A stretch of DNA of 64,000 nt from UBA3937 sp050951585. GTDB lineage: Bacteria > Bacillota > Peptococcia > DRI-13 > DTU073. The stretch is taken from assembly GCA_050951585.1 (NCBI GenBank), contig JBMNJI010000007.1:62001-126000 (forward strand), given 5' to 3'. The translations under genes were made by a program, and so were the position numbers. Of this stretch, positions 17,601 through 28,200 are shown piece after piece. The stretch's first letter is position 1, and each line of letters begins with the position of its first letter. A model generated the notes under the pieces. The model was not told the DNA's origin and searched no databases. It saw only the letters and a program-made list of their open reading frames with translations.

Positions 17601-19574
17601 TTAAAACTCGGCAACAGACGTTTTTTTAATGATATACTGATTCCCTTTGACCTGCTCAAGCCCCAGCTTGTCCAAGCGTAAAAGGGGGGCAAACCATAAA
17701 TCAATCCCTACCTCGGCCGTGCTGATAAACATAGTGCCATAATCCTTCAGGACAAAATCCGTATTGCTCTGTCTGAGATTAATCTGCATTAACTGTCTTA
17801 TCCGGTCAAGAACCACCTTTTCCTTTTTCATTAATAACAACAGACGCAGATGATCGGAATAAGACAGCCTGGGCATGGTTGCTGACGCTAAACTGGGACA
17901 CAGAGGCGCCCCCAGCCCACTATACATATTTACCATATCTGTCGTGGCAAAGATAAAGCCCTCTAATAACGCTGTCCCTAATCTGGAAAAAAAGGTGGGC
18001 ATCAGATTAGTAAAAAAACTATCGACCGCATTGAGCGCGAAACGAAGCCCCCAAACGGCCGTAAAAGCCTGCAGCAGATTAAGTCTTTCCGAGCTTTCTC
18101 CGCAAAGAATATACTCCACTTCGCCTTTGCTGAAATAATGGCCTCTTTTCGTCGGTGAGGTAATAAAGGTATGCTTATCCATGATGTACTCAGTCAGATA
18201 CGTTTTTTCTACGCCCGCCTCACGAAGCTGTTTTAGCGTAGCAGTGAGTTGGGAAACCACCGTAAAAATATTCTTTTGGATCTCACCGGCATTCTCTTTT
18301 GACCAACTGCTCATTTCCTTGTCATAAGCAAACATCCCCATCTGTTGCTCCAGCTCTTCCTGGCTGCCATCGTGCTCAGTTTTTTGATTGGCCGCCAGAA
18401 AATCCGTCTCCGGGATTAACTGCGTTACCGGATTGTCTGCGGCAATGCTTTTCCCTAAAAATTTCGCCAAACGATCCAGCAGAAACTGTTTTTGTTCCTT
18501 ATTCTCCTTTTTTAAGCCGGCAGGTAACTCGTCGGCAAGGGTGCCAGCGGGAAGCTCCTTTAAAGGCCTTAATTGCTTATTTAACCGGTCAATTTCTGCG
18601 GTACACTTTTCTATTTTTTGATCGCACCGAAAGACCTCCTCTATATCTCCAGCGACGCTGTATTCCGTCTTCGCAAAAAATAATTCCCGTCTCTCTTCCT
18701 CTAGTTCATTGATCTGCTCCAGCAGAGACTGATTATGCTTAATATCTTGCAACTGCTGATGCAGTTGCTTCTTCAGCTCCTCAAGCTCCGGGGGAAGGCT
18801 GAATTTTCCTCCTTCTACTACTGCCTCCGTACCGTCAAGCTCAGCCAATAATTCCTTTGTCTCTGCTTCAATTTCCTTAATCCGCTCATTTTGCGTCTTT
18901 AAGCCCTCTTCGTACTCTGCAAGTTGATCTTGCAGGTCTTTTAGCCCTTTTTCGAGGGTTTTCATGCTGAGCAATTTGTCTAATGTGTCTTGCGCCACAT
19001 CCTCCAGCCAGTTTTTGATGACCTCATTCATCTTCTCCCGGGAACTAAGAATATCTTTCAAGGTAGTCCCGGTGGACCCGGCCTTTTCCAGTAAATCAGC
19101 CTTTTTTCCAAAAGCTCCTGCTAAAAAAATGTCCGCTATATTTTGGGTAACCAGAACCGGCCCTTTATATTTCATATATTCAATAATCTGATTTTTAAAA
19201 GCCTCGTCATTGAGCAGATAATTTTCCACCTGACCGGTTAATTGAACATTCTGCAGGTCAAAATTAAGTAAACGAAAACCGGCATGCCGTTCGGCCAGGT
19301 TGACGACAAAATAACGTTTCAACGCCTCGGCCTGCCCAGGGGAAAAGGAAACCCCGTATATTCCATACTGCCCGACCAATTCCTCATCATAGGCGGCCAA
19401 AACCGAACGGGTCGCTGTATCTAAAGCCGTCTGCACTTTTCTTTCCGCTACCATAACCCTGCTGACATCCACAACCAGACCCGCGAGCATCAGCAGTCCT
19501 AAAAAGATCAGTAATAGAAAAACCGAAACGGCTCCATTTTCTTTTTTAAATTCCTCACTCATTCCTTTTTGCAC
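17601..19574 (-). CDS. DUF5702 (TadG-like) Tad-locus protein
   Basis: 657 residues. The N-terminal GAVSVFLLLIFLGLLMLAG helix followed by DVSRVMVAERKVQTALDTAT is typical of the DUF5702/TadG-like group in Gram-positive Tad loci. A long coiled coil follows (about residues 200-345, rich in Glu, Leu and Gln). After it comes a globular part with hydrophobic segments near 540-570. It is probably a membrane-anchored, surface-exposed pilus assembly component. GTG start at 19574; the in-frame ATG at 19562 has AAGGA too close. Confidence 0.8.
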   Translation of the reverse strand: MQKGMSEEFKKENGAVSVFLLLIFLGLLMLAGLVVDVSRVMVAERKVQTALDTATRSVLAAYDEELVGQYGIYGVSFSPGQAEALKRYFVVNLAERHAGFRLLNFDLQNVQLTGQVENYLLNDEAFKNQIIEYMKYKGPVLVTQNIADIFLAGAFGKKADLLEKAGSTGTTLKDILSSREKMNEVIKNWLEDVAQDTLDKLLSMKTLEKGLKDLQDQLAEYEEGLKTQNERIKEIEAETKELLAELDGTEAVVEGGKFSLPPELEELKKQLHQQLQDIKHNQSLLEQINELEEERRELFFAKTEYSVAGDIEEVFRCDQKIEKCTAEIDRLNKQLRPLKELPAGTLADELPAGLKKENKEQKQFLLDRLAKFLGKSIAADNPVTQLIPETDFLAANQKTEHDGSQEELEQQMGMFAYDKEMSSWSKENAGEIQKNIFTVVSQLTATLKQLREAGVEKTYLTEYIMDKHTFITSPTKRGHYFSKGEVEYILCGESSERLNLLQAFTAVWGLRFALNAVDSFFTNLMPTFFSRLGTALLEGFIFATTDMVNMYSGLGAPLCPSLASATMPRLSYSDHLRLLLLMKKEKVVLDRIRQLMQINLRQSNTDFVLKDYGTMFISTAEVGIDLWFAPLLRLDKLGLEQVKGNQYIIKKTSVAEF

Positions 19575-19629
19575 AAAAATCCCTACTTTTTAATTCTCTA
19601 TGAAGATGCTAATTACCCTAATGGGGAAC

Positions 19630-20310
19630 TTAATTACCCTTGGCCGCCTGCGGAGCGGCCTTAGTTACTTTTTCCACGAGCTTGGCAAAATCGAGCTTTT
19701 CGTTTACCTTGGTCGCATATTCCATCACTAAATCTGCATTTCTAATCGTTTCGGCCGGATCAGTAATCACGGCCGTACTTTGCGCCTGTAACACCGCCTC
19801 CGCTTTTCCGTCAAAAACCTTTTTCAGTTGACCAAAGGGAATCTTCATTTCCTGCGTAATCTCTACGAAGACCTTTTGCATGATGAGACCATTTTCAAAG
19901 GAAATTTTCACCGTTGTTTTCTGTGGTTCCTTGATCCAGCGCAAAAGCTTAGGGAAGGTCTTTTTCAACATGAGCGCCAGCTTTTCTTCCACAGCATTAG
20001 TAATCTTTTCCTCATGACGAAAGGATTCCCGGAGCTTCTCCGCATCAAGTGCTCCCTCGATTGTTTTTTCCACAAACCGGCCATTACTGTTTATTTCAAA
20101 GATGCGGTAATACGGACTGCTTCCTCTGGTCCATTCATTGGCTGCCTGTTCGGCAATTTCGTGAGCCGCTTTCGTTAAAAGGACCCGATGGTACATCAGC
20201 ATAAACGAAAAACAAAGCAGAAACACCGCAAAAAAGACTGTCGACATAATGATGACAGCTTCGACCGTGTAACTTCCCTGCTCATTCCTGCAAGTATGTC
20301 TTCTCTTCAT
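19630..20310 (-). CDS. TadE-like protein
   Basis: About 226 residues with a TadE-type N-terminus GSYTVEAVIIMSTVF (about residue 12) and one membrane helix, then a mostly helical extracellular region. The ATG at 20310 is preceded by GGGAGGAAC; the longer frame to 20376 has no ribosome site. TadE-like minor pseudopilins are processed by a prepilin peptidase and help Flp assembly. Second of the Tad-locus genes with this N-terminus. Confidence 0.82.
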   Translation of the reverse strand: MKRRHTCRNEQGSYTVEAVIIMSTVFFAVFLLCFSFMLMYHRVLLTKAAHEIAEQAANEWTRGSSPYYRIFEINSNGRFVEKTIEGALDAEKLRESFRHEEKITNAVEEKLALMLKKTFPKLLRWIKEPQKTTVKISFENGLIMQKVFVEITQEMKIPFGQLKKVFDGKAEAVLQAQSTAVITDPAETIRNADLVMEYATKVNEKLDFAKLVEKVTKAAPQAAKGN

Positions 20311-20479
20311 GAGTTCCTCCCGAAAAAACAAAATAGGCCATGGCGGGGTGACTTCACTCCTCTCTCCCGGAAACACCCGGGATGCACGAAGTTAATTTCT
20401 CTTTTGCCAAGCCTGCCCTGGAGAGCAAGCGATAGCAAAGCTTGACCTGGCGCTGAGTGAAGTCAGACGCCGCAAACGC

Positions 20480-20710
20480 TTACTTAGGCCCTGTAGTATT
20501 TTCCTCCTCGCTTTGACCGGAGGTATCAGGCACTAATGGTTGAACAACCGCATCAGGTCTAAATATTCTATCTCCTATTTCCTGAACAAAACCGGTAATT
20601 TGCGCTTTGAAAAGTAACGCCACGCCCACCAGAACCGCCACAATGATGACCACTTCTACGGTTCCCATCCCGTCCTCTCTTTTCCTTAAGCTTCTAAAAA
20701 AGCGTCTCAT
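20480..20710 (-). CDS. Flp1-like type IVb pilin
   Basis: A 76-residue protein: a short basic leader, GMGTVEVVIIVAVLVGVALLF (Gly-Met-Gly then Glu after the predicted cleavage), then a 30-residue soluble tail. This is the Flp1/type IVb pilin layout and the likely structural subunit of this locus. ATG 20710 has a GGGGGTGG site at good distance; GTG 20719 is too close. It lies directly after tadC in the transcript. Confidence 0.82.
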   Translation of the reverse strand: MRRFFRSLRKREDGMGTVEVVIIVAVLVGVALLFKAQITGFVQEIGDRIFRPDAVVQPLVPDTSGQSEEENTTGPK

Positions 20711-20756
20711 TTCTTCCACCCCCTTTCAATACTGTCCAAAGACAATCGTCTTTCTG

Positions 20757-21626
20757 TTACAAACCTTGCATGGCTAAGACTGCCGGCAATGCCACGATCA
20801 GCAGAATCGCCAGAAACATCAGCATCATGGGAAAAATGAGCTTCGTCGAGGCTTCTTCCCCCAGCCTTTTGGCGGCATTTTTGCGCATTTCCCAGCATTC
20901 GGCGGCTTGTAAACGCAAGACAGGTACCAGTTCCGCACTGCCTTTCTTCATGTTTTGTAGTACCACAGCAGAGAATCTGGTTATTTCCGGTACCCTCAGC
21001 CGTCGCGCAAAATCTTCATAAGCCTGGTATTCAGCTTTGCCCCCGCGGATTTCGTAAATGACCCTGGCGGCCTCCTCATAAAGCGGTGTTTCCTTTTTAT
21101 TGGTCGCCACAATTCTTTCCCAGGCGTTGGGAACGGTTAAACCCGCATTGATTAAAAGAATAAGCTTATTTAAAAAATCCGGAAAATCTAACTGGATCGA
21201 TAATCTACGGGCGGCATTTTTCTTTTTTAAGTCATGATCCGGCGCAAAAAACACCGCCACAAGCAAGGCGAGCAAAAAAACGCCCGTCACAAAATCAACT
21301 TCGCCCAAGCCCGCAGAGAATAAGGTGACCAGTAATACGCCCAGTAAAAAGTACCCTGATTTATTCGCCCAGTGCACCTGCAAATTAAAACGCGCGTTTT
21401 GCGAACCGTAGATCTCTAAAAGCTGTTTGTATAACCCTTGATCATAATTTGTCGTGTAAGAGTAATGTAGTAACTGCAAAAGAGCATGTCCCATCGGCAG
21501 GAAACTTTCCTTCAGCGGGAATTCCTGCTTAGGGAGCGAGGCAAATAACGGCGCATATTTTCTTTTCGCATGCCAATAGAGCAAGAACAACAGCACAATT
21601 GAGACCAAAAAAAGAATGGTAAACAT
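20757..21626 (-). CDS. tadC: type II secretion F-family platform protein (TadC)
   Basis: About 289 residues with an N-terminal membrane helix, a pair of helices near 105-140, the F-domain DFPDFLNKLILLINAGLTVP and a C-terminal hydrophobic segment. It forms the inner platform with TadB. The ATG at 21626 begins one base after the tadB stop, and the tadB end (GAGGTGTAAG) supplies the ribosome site, so the two are translationally coupled. Confidence 0.88.
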   Translation of the reverse strand: MFTILFLVSIVLLFLLYWHAKRKYAPLFASLPKQEFPLKESFLPMGHALLQLLHYSYTTNYDQGLYKQLLEIYGSQNARFNLQVHWANKSGYFLLGVLLVTLFSAGLGEVDFVTGVFLLALLVAVFFAPDHDLKKKNAARRLSIQLDFPDFLNKLILLINAGLTVPNAWERIVATNKKETPLYEEAARVIYEIRGGKAEYQAYEDFARRLRVPEITRFSAVVLQNMKKGSAELVPVLRLQAAECWEMRKNAAKRLGEEASTKLIFPMMLMFLAILLIVALPAVLAMQGL

Positions 21627-21627
21627 C

Positions 21628-22551
21628 TTACACCTCAATCTTCATAATCTTCCCGGAGATCACAAAAGCCGCCCCGAAAAGCAGAATCGCCACAGTCATC
21701 GCCACATGACCCGCTACCGTTTCAAACACCGGAGCCATATAATCACCGGTCGCCCAACTGAGGAGCAGAATCATGCCAATCGGCATAATGTTCAGGATCT
21801 TTCGTTCAAACTTTCTTTCCGCCAACAAGGTCTCAATCTCTTGTTTAATCTGGAGTTTGTCCCCAATAATCGTCGAGGAATTCTTAATCACTTCCACGAT
21901 ATTTCCCCCGGTTCTTTTGCTGATCACAAAAACATCGACAAAGTTCTCAATATCCTCCAAATGGGCTCTGCGCGCCAGATCACTCAGGGCCTGCTCAATT
22001 GTTTCATTCATTTCCAGGCGGCGGACGATAAATTTGAATTCCTGAATAATGTTTGTTTGCGGATCAGGATAAATTAGCGCAAGATCCTGTAAGGACTCTT
22101 TAAAAGCCTCTTCTACCGAACGTCCGGCGCTCAAAGACGAAGAAATGGCATATAAGGCTTCCTTGAACTGCATGGCTAGTTCTTTTTTCCTTTGCCTCAT
22201 AATCTCCCTGGTTTTGAGCCGTGGATAGAAAAGGCCCAGCGGAGTAACCAAACCCGCTAAGACAAAACTCCTGTAAAAAACGTAGGCAATGAAAAAGCAG
22301 AATACTCCCCCCCACAGGACATAGAAAAGCCATTCCTGTTTGCTCATGGTATATTGATCATAATCAGGAAGCATCTCTTGGGGATTTAATGACGTAGCGG
22401 GGTGATCGGAAATCGGAACTGTCTGCGGCCATAGTGCCTCTTGTTCCGCCTTCCTGTTTGTCTGCTTTCCGTTTTTCGGCAAGAGCTCCATCCCCAGATA
22501 TAAACCGATGGAGAGAAGACCTGCGCCCAAAACCAAAAAAACTACCGTCAT
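21628..22551 (-). CDS. tadB: type II secretion F-family platform protein (TadB)
   Basis: About 307 residues with an N-terminal signal-anchor helix, helices near 100-130, the F-domain FKEALYAISSSLSAGRSVEEA and a second copy-like ISKRTGGNIVEVIKNSS, and two C-terminal helices. Membrane platform of the Tad machine. GGAGG precedes ATG 22551. Confidence 0.88.
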   Translation of the reverse strand: MTVVFLVLGAGLLSIGLYLGMELLPKNGKQTNRKAEQEALWPQTVPISDHPATSLNPQEMLPDYDQYTMSKQEWLFYVLWGGVFCFFIAYVFYRSFVLAGLVTPLGLFYPRLKTREIMRQRKKELAMQFKEALYAISSSLSAGRSVEEAFKESLQDLALIYPDPQTNIIQEFKFIVRRLEMNETIEQALSDLARRAHLEDIENFVDVFVISKRTGGNIVEVIKNSSTIIGDKLQIKQEIETLLAERKFERKILNIMPIGMILLLSWATGDYMAPVFETVAGHVAMTVAILLFGAAFVISGKIMKIEV

Positions 22552-22617
22552 CCTTCTGCCTCCTTCCTCGAATATCGTTCGCTGCACGCTTTCACTATCT
22601 TGAATCTTTTCGCCCCG

Positions 22618-23925
22618 TTAGATTTCTTCTGGAAAACCGGACATTTTTAACTTAAAGGTGTGTTGCAAAGGATTCTCCGTCCTCTCCAGGGTCCCCACCA
22701 CTTTTTCCTCTGCTGCCGCATTATTTATCTCCGTCCCGGCCCCGATCTCTGCCCCGGCCTCTGCCTCTGTTGCCATCCCATTCTGCCCTATTGCTTCTTT
22801 AAACACAAACAAAGGATTCAGTTTAATTTCCCCATCCTGATAGCCCACTACCTCACTAATCTCCAAAACCCGCCTCGATTTGTCCCTTAATCGGCTCAAA
22901 TGGATAATTACATCAATGGCCGAAGCAATCTGTTGCCGGATCGCTTCCAAAGGAAAGCCCGCCGCCATTAAGACCATCGTTTCCAATCTGCTCAGCATAT
23001 CCACAGTGGAATTAGCATGTCCGGTAGATAAGGAGCCGTCATGTCCGGTGTTCATGGCCTGCAGCATATCCAAGGCCTCGCCGCCCCTGACTTCTCCGAC
23101 AATAATCCGATCGGGGCGCATGCGCAAGGAGGTTCTGATTAAATCCCGGATCGTAATTTGCCCTTTCCCTTCCGTATTGGGATTTCTCGTTTCCAGACGC
23201 ACAATATTCTTCACACCGGTAATCTGCAGTTCAGCCGAGTCCTCAATCGTGACAATCCGTTCGTCTGCCGGGATGAAATTCGATAAAACATTTAAGAAGG
23301 TGGTTTTCCCCGAACCGGTGCCGCCGCAAATAAAGAGATTATATTTTGCTCTGACCAGACGCTCCAGAAATTCTGCCGCCTGTTGGTTAATACTCTCACA
23401 AGCAAGCAGTTGATCCATCGTCATTGGTTGGGCCGGAAATTTACGAATCGTCAAAATCGGTCCGTTTAAAGCAATCGGCGCTAAAACCACACTCACCCTG
23501 GAACCGTCGGCCAAACGGGCATCCACAATGGGAGAAGCCTCATTGACCGTTCTGTTTACCTTGGACACAATGGACTGAATCACATCCTCCAGTTTTTCTT
23601 TATTCTCAAAAGCCAAGTTAAGCTTACTGATTCTTCCCTCTTTTTCAATAAAAATATCATGCGGACCATTGATCATGATTTCGGTGACCGTATGGTCATC
23701 CAAAAGGGGCTGAATAATATCCAAGCGCCGCATCGAATTAAAAATATACCGGACTAAAAACTGTTTCTCTTCAACACTGATATAGGTTTCCTTCGCCTTT
23801 TCAAAGACGGCCCTGGTGATGACTTCTTCAATTTCCTCATCACCCAATTCTTTTTGCAGATCCAGGTGATCACTGATAATTCGCTTAATCTCCTGAATTA
23901 ATTCGGGTTTAACCTGCACTGACAT
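22618..23925 (-). CDS. tadA: Tad pilus assembly ATPase (CpaF/TadA)
   Basis: 435-residue secretion ATPase of the CpaF group. It has an N-terminal helical domain, IMINGPHDIFIEKEGRI, Walker A GGTGSGKTTF (about residue 203), the Asp box IVTIEDSAEL (about 230), Walker B RIIVGEVRGGEA (about 275) and the His box GHDGSLSTGHANS (about 293). It powers pilus polymerisation. The C-terminal 40 residues are a Glu/Ala-rich low-complexity stretch absent from most homologues. Confidence 0.95.
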   Translation of the reverse strand: MSVQVKPELIQEIKRIISDHLDLQKELGDEEIEEVITRAVFEKAKETYISVEEKQFLVRYIFNSMRRLDIIQPLLDDHTVTEIMINGPHDIFIEKEGRISKLNLAFENKEKLEDVIQSIVSKVNRTVNEASPIVDARLADGSRVSVVLAPIALNGPILTIRKFPAQPMTMDQLLACESINQQAAEFLERLVRAKYNLFICGGTGSGKTTFLNVLSNFIPADERIVTIEDSAELQITGVKNIVRLETRNPNTEGKGQITIRDLIRTSLRMRPDRIIVGEVRGGEALDMLQAMNTGHDGSLSTGHANSTVDMLSRLETMVLMAAGFPLEAIRQQIASAIDVIIHLSRLRDKSRRVLEISEVVGYQDGEIKLNPLFVFKEAIGQNGMATEAEAGAEIGAGTEINNAAAEEKVVGTLERTENPLQHTFKLKMSGFPEEI

Positions 23926-23953
23926 ATTCTTACCTCCGCCCCAAAACTATCCA

Positions 23954-25087
23954 CTAAAGCACTTCCAGCAACCGGTAAATGACCTTTCCAAATTCCGTAT
24001 TCAAATCAAGCCGATAAAGCCCCTCCTGGAAGAGCGTTAAGCCTTTCACCAGCGGGATTCTCCCCATAACCCCCTTGCCATACAGCCCATATTGCTCTTC
24101 AACATACTGCATTTCTAACTCATCCGGAATGTCGTCCCCACGCCTTACTTTGTTCAGCACAAGATTGAATTTTTCGCTAATATCCCAACCCTGACGTGTT
24201 GCCAGTAACCGTAGATCTTGAAAAAGCTTCTGTATTTTGAGAAGCGAACTCATATTTTGCTCCGCTACTAACACAATCTGGTCGCAAGCCTGTAATACCG
24301 CTAAATTGTTCTTATTTATTTCCGAAGACATATCCACAAAAATCCGTTCATACTGGCCGGTTGCCTTTAATCCCTGCAACAAAAGCCGCAGTTCCGCAGC
24401 GATATCTTCCTTAAAATCAATGATGTTGTCCGGGGGCTGATAATAGGCAATTTTAGTGACCGGATCAATACATTTTGCTGTTTCCAAATGTAAGGATAAG
24501 TTTTTTGAATTATTTTTTAGATAATACAGAATACCGGAAAAATTCTCCTCCTGCTCTCCCGTAAAGTAGAGCGGGGTAGAAGCCATGTTTTCCAGGTTAA
24601 GATAAAAGCAGTTTTTTCCTTCCCAAGCCGTTTGCACACTGGCTCCAACCGCAATGGTGGTCTTACCTACCCCGCCAACTGGTGAAAAAACCGCCATAAT
24701 TTTTGTTTTTTGGTGTGTAAGCGTTTGCCGAAAAGAGTACTCCAGGGAAGCCTCTTCCGCAAAAATCCGGAGCATCTCACTGACAATTTTCTCCCCGAAT
24801 TGAAACTTATTAATGGCTCGTCTGTCCCCGATTTGCCCTTCACCGCATAATACAATAACCAAGCCCCGTTTTCCCGGCGCAATCTGCTCAAGCAGCGGAA
24901 TAAATTTTCCCCCGGCCAAAACGATCCCCGGCAGATTTAACCCTTCTTCCAGATACGCCAGAAGAGAAGCTGTTTCAGTGAAAGAAGCAACCGCAAACTT
25001 TGCACTGTGCGCGCACATTATATAATCTACCAGACAGCTGACATAATCTTTATCCTCATCAGCTATTACCAAAGCTATCTTATTCAT
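23954..25087 (-). CDS. tadZ: TadZ/CpaE-like MinD-family ATPase
   Basis: About 377 residues. An atypical receiver-like N-terminal domain is followed by a deviant Walker A FSPVGGVGKTTIA (about residue 138) and a MinD/ParA-type fold. TadZ/CpaE proteins position the Tad machine at the cell pole. First gene of the pilus operon. I chose ATG 25087, where MNKIALVIADEDKDYV starts the receiver fold, over an ATG 33 bases upstream. The promoter should lie in 25090-25190, but I see no clear hexamers. Confidence 0.85.
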   Translation of the reverse strand: MNKIALVIADEDKDYVSCLVDYIMCAHSAKFAVASFTETASLLAYLEEGLNLPGIVLAGGKFIPLLEQIAPGKRGLVIVLCGEGQIGDRRAINKFQFGEKIVSEMLRIFAEEASLEYSFRQTLTHQKTKIMAVFSPVGGVGKTTIAVGASVQTAWEGKNCFYLNLENMASTPLYFTGEQEENFSGILYYLKNNSKNLSLHLETAKCIDPVTKIAYYQPPDNIIDFKEDIAAELRLLLQGLKATGQYERIFVDMSSEINKNNLAVLQACDQIVLVAEQNMSSLLKIQKLFQDLRLLATRQGWDISEKFNLVLNKVRRGDDIPDELEMQYVEEQYGLYGKGVMGRIPLVKGLTLFQEGLYRLDLNTEFGKVIYRLLEVL

Positions 25088-25197
25088 GGAGAATCCCCAC
25101 TCTTTTCCCAGAATTGACACATAATTCTATCTTTCAACATTATACTATATTTTCCCTGCGATGGGTAGAAATATGGAAATAAAAATGCAAAAAAATA

Positions 25198-25226
25198 CGG
25201 CCCCCTTATTTTGAAAAAGGGGGCCG
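25198..25226 (-). terminator. terminator of the large surface-protein gene
   Basis: Ten-base GC-rich stem (25198-25207 with 25217-25226). On the minus strand it is followed by a T-rich tract (complement of 25185-25197). It separates the surface-protein transcript from the Tad operon. Confidence 0.88.
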
Positions 25227-25256
25227 AAACTGTAGTAAAAAGCTTTTCAACAAATC

Positions 25257-28200
25257 TTATTCTGTTGTATCTTGGGCTGCTTGGTAATGGCTCAATATCT
25301 CATTTGCTGTCAAAGCCTTGTCATAGATACATACTTCATCAACCATTCCCTTGAAGTACGCGCTTGTCGCATTTTTACCAATCATTAAAGGTGTTTCATG
25401 AGCGTTTATTTCACCGCAAACGGCAAAACTATTTACTTGGGTACCATTGATATATAGTCTCATCCTTTGACCATCGTATGTACCAACAACATGAGTCCAG
25501 CTCCCTACCGGTACGGCGTTGGCAGGAGAATAAGCCGATTGCACCGTCTCACCCATTTTCATTGATACCAACACTCTGTTGTTGCTTGCCCGAATCATAC
25601 TATAGTCATTATTGGGGTAGGGCGATTTGGACAATATCCGCTGGTCTGCTGCCGTACTGCAAGGATTTATCCACGCTTCTATTGTGATGGCTTTTGTGGG
25701 GTTTAAGATTGGGTCATACGGTATTTCCACATAATCATTTACTCCGTCAAATTTTAAGGCTTTGCCCACCTTACCATCTACCCATGTCGCTCCATTTATT
25801 ACTCCGTTAAGATTGTTCCCGCTTGTGTCCGCCGCTGCTGTACCGCACCCTTCATCAAAACTCCACCTGCCCACAAGCGATGATATTACTTTATCAACTG
25901 TACTTTTATTTGTAACCTGCATATCGCTAAAGCTGGCTAAAACGCCCCCGTCTTCCGCTTTAATTGTTCCTGCGGTATAAGACAGCTTTATATTAGTTGA
26001 ATCGGTGTAAATAGTATTGGCTAAAGTTAATTCTACTAGGTCTTTACTTGCGTTAAGACCTACCGACTGGATTGGGTTTTCCACTCCATCCACTGCTAAA
26101 CAAAACCCTGCCGGAGCAGCCGGAAGGTCAGCCATTTCCTTGTCAAAAGCTACTACTACCTTTTTCCCGTCATCTGTAGTTTCCGCTTCAATAGCGGTTA
26201 CTGCCGTGGGCATTGCTGCTTGGTAATGGCTCAAGATCTCATCTGCTGTCAAGGCCTTGTCATAGATACATATTTCATCAACCATGCCCTTAAAGTACGC
26301 GCTTGTCGCATTTTTCCCAATCATTAAAGGTGTTTCATGAGCGTTTATTTCACCGCAAACGGCAAAACTATTTACTTGGGTACCATTGATATATAGTCTC
26401 ATCCTTTGACCGTCGTATGTCCCAACAACATGAGTCCAGGTTCCCACCGGTACGGAATTAGCAGGAGAATAAGCTGATTGCACCGTCCCACCCATTTTCA
26501 CCGATACCAATACTCTGTTATTGCTTGCCCGAATCATACTATAGTCATTATTAGGATAAGGCGATTTAGACAAGATCCGCTGGTCTGCTGCCGTACTGCA
26601 AGGATTTATCCACGCTTCTATTGTGATGGCTTTTTTGGGGTTTAAGATTGGGTCATACGGTATTTCCACATAATCATTTACTCCGTCAAATTTTAAGGCT
26701 TTGCCCACCTTACCATCTACCCATGTTGCTCCGCTTACTACTCCGTTAAGATTGTTCCCGCTTGTATCCGCCGCTGCTGTACCGCACCCTTCATCGAAAC
26801 TCCACCTGCCCACAAGCGATGAGGATGGTGACACTAATTCAAAGTTGGCTGTTACCGTCACATCGTTTCCTGCCATTGCAAAAGTTGTCGTGGCACTATT
26901 AGCATCTTCAAAATAACCGCCGTCTGATGATGTCCAGTTTACAAAACGGTAGTTACTGTTTGGAGTTGCCGTGAGAGGTATCAACGTACCTGTTTCATAA
27001 GCGCCGCTTGCCCCCGTTGTAATTCTGCCGCCATTACCTGCCGATAAAGTCAATGCATACGTATTTGCTGTAAATTTGGCAACCAACTCAATATCAGCCT
27101 CTACTCTGAAACGATAGTTCTCCTCCGAAGAAACCTTTTGCTCTCCTGCATACCAACCTTCGAATTCATATCCATTATAAGCAAATGCACTTACTTGCGC
27201 ATAATTTCCGAGTTGTCTTAACCCTTTCCCCGTCACAACCCCACACAAATCGTCCTCCGCATAGGCGTTAACCATAAAGTATGCTTCTGTTGCCTGATTA
27301 CCTGAAAGATCTGAACTCGCTGGAACTGTTTCACCGGTAGAATCATTATTAAGCGAATATGCAACCGATGAACCGTTTTCAATCCCGTTTGCCAACTCAT
27401 CAGCACTAAACGAAGGGATATTGGCGGTAAAGGCCATCCCTGCTGTTATAGGAATGTCATAATAATCTACGAGCCTTGTGTTATTCCCTATTTGCGGGCT
27501 ATACTCGTTTATGGAGAAAGACATCGTCCCCTCACCGGTTGCCGTAGTTTTCACGCTATAACTTGAGTCTGCCGGAAGGTAAATTATCTTTTCTCCATCT
27601 TCATTAATTGATGATACAATGCTGTATCCAACGTCTTGCGGTGTATCAGCTACAATAGCCGCAACCTTAGCGCCGTTTGCATTATACACTTCAACATCAA
27701 CAGGGCAATTAATTCTGATTACTCTGTAGTGCCCATTACAGAAAGACGCCGCCCCACCCTCGGTATAATTAGAATCCATTGATTGCAGCCAGGCAAGACA
27801 GATTTCCGGAAAATGGGCGGAACCTATCCCATCAATGTTCTTAAACATCGTACCTGCCAAATTCGGGTGATTCGATGCCACCGCTGCCAATAGGTCTGCT
27901 AGAGGCACTGCCGCTATTCTTACTGTTGTCTCGTCATAAGCAATATCTGCCTCATCCAGACTTTCGCACAAAAACCTTGCTATTACTTCTAAAGCTTCTA
28001 TTTCCTTTTCAGATGCTGATTTAAAAGGATTGTTAATAAAAAAAGGTTTAATAATTTGGCCCCAATTGTTTTTAAACTTTTCTTTAACAATGGGAATTAA
28101 TTTTTCAGTTTTTACTGCATCCGCTCCAAAATAAATACTGAGTAAATCTCTTAAGCCATCTTGATAATTAGAAACGTAAAAGGTGCGTGTTTTAATAAAT

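Noticed and set aside
24715..24730. Catabolite-response (cre-like) element TGTAAGCGTTTGCC
   Set aside because: It lies in the middle of tadZ coding sequence, far from any start, and is probably chance.
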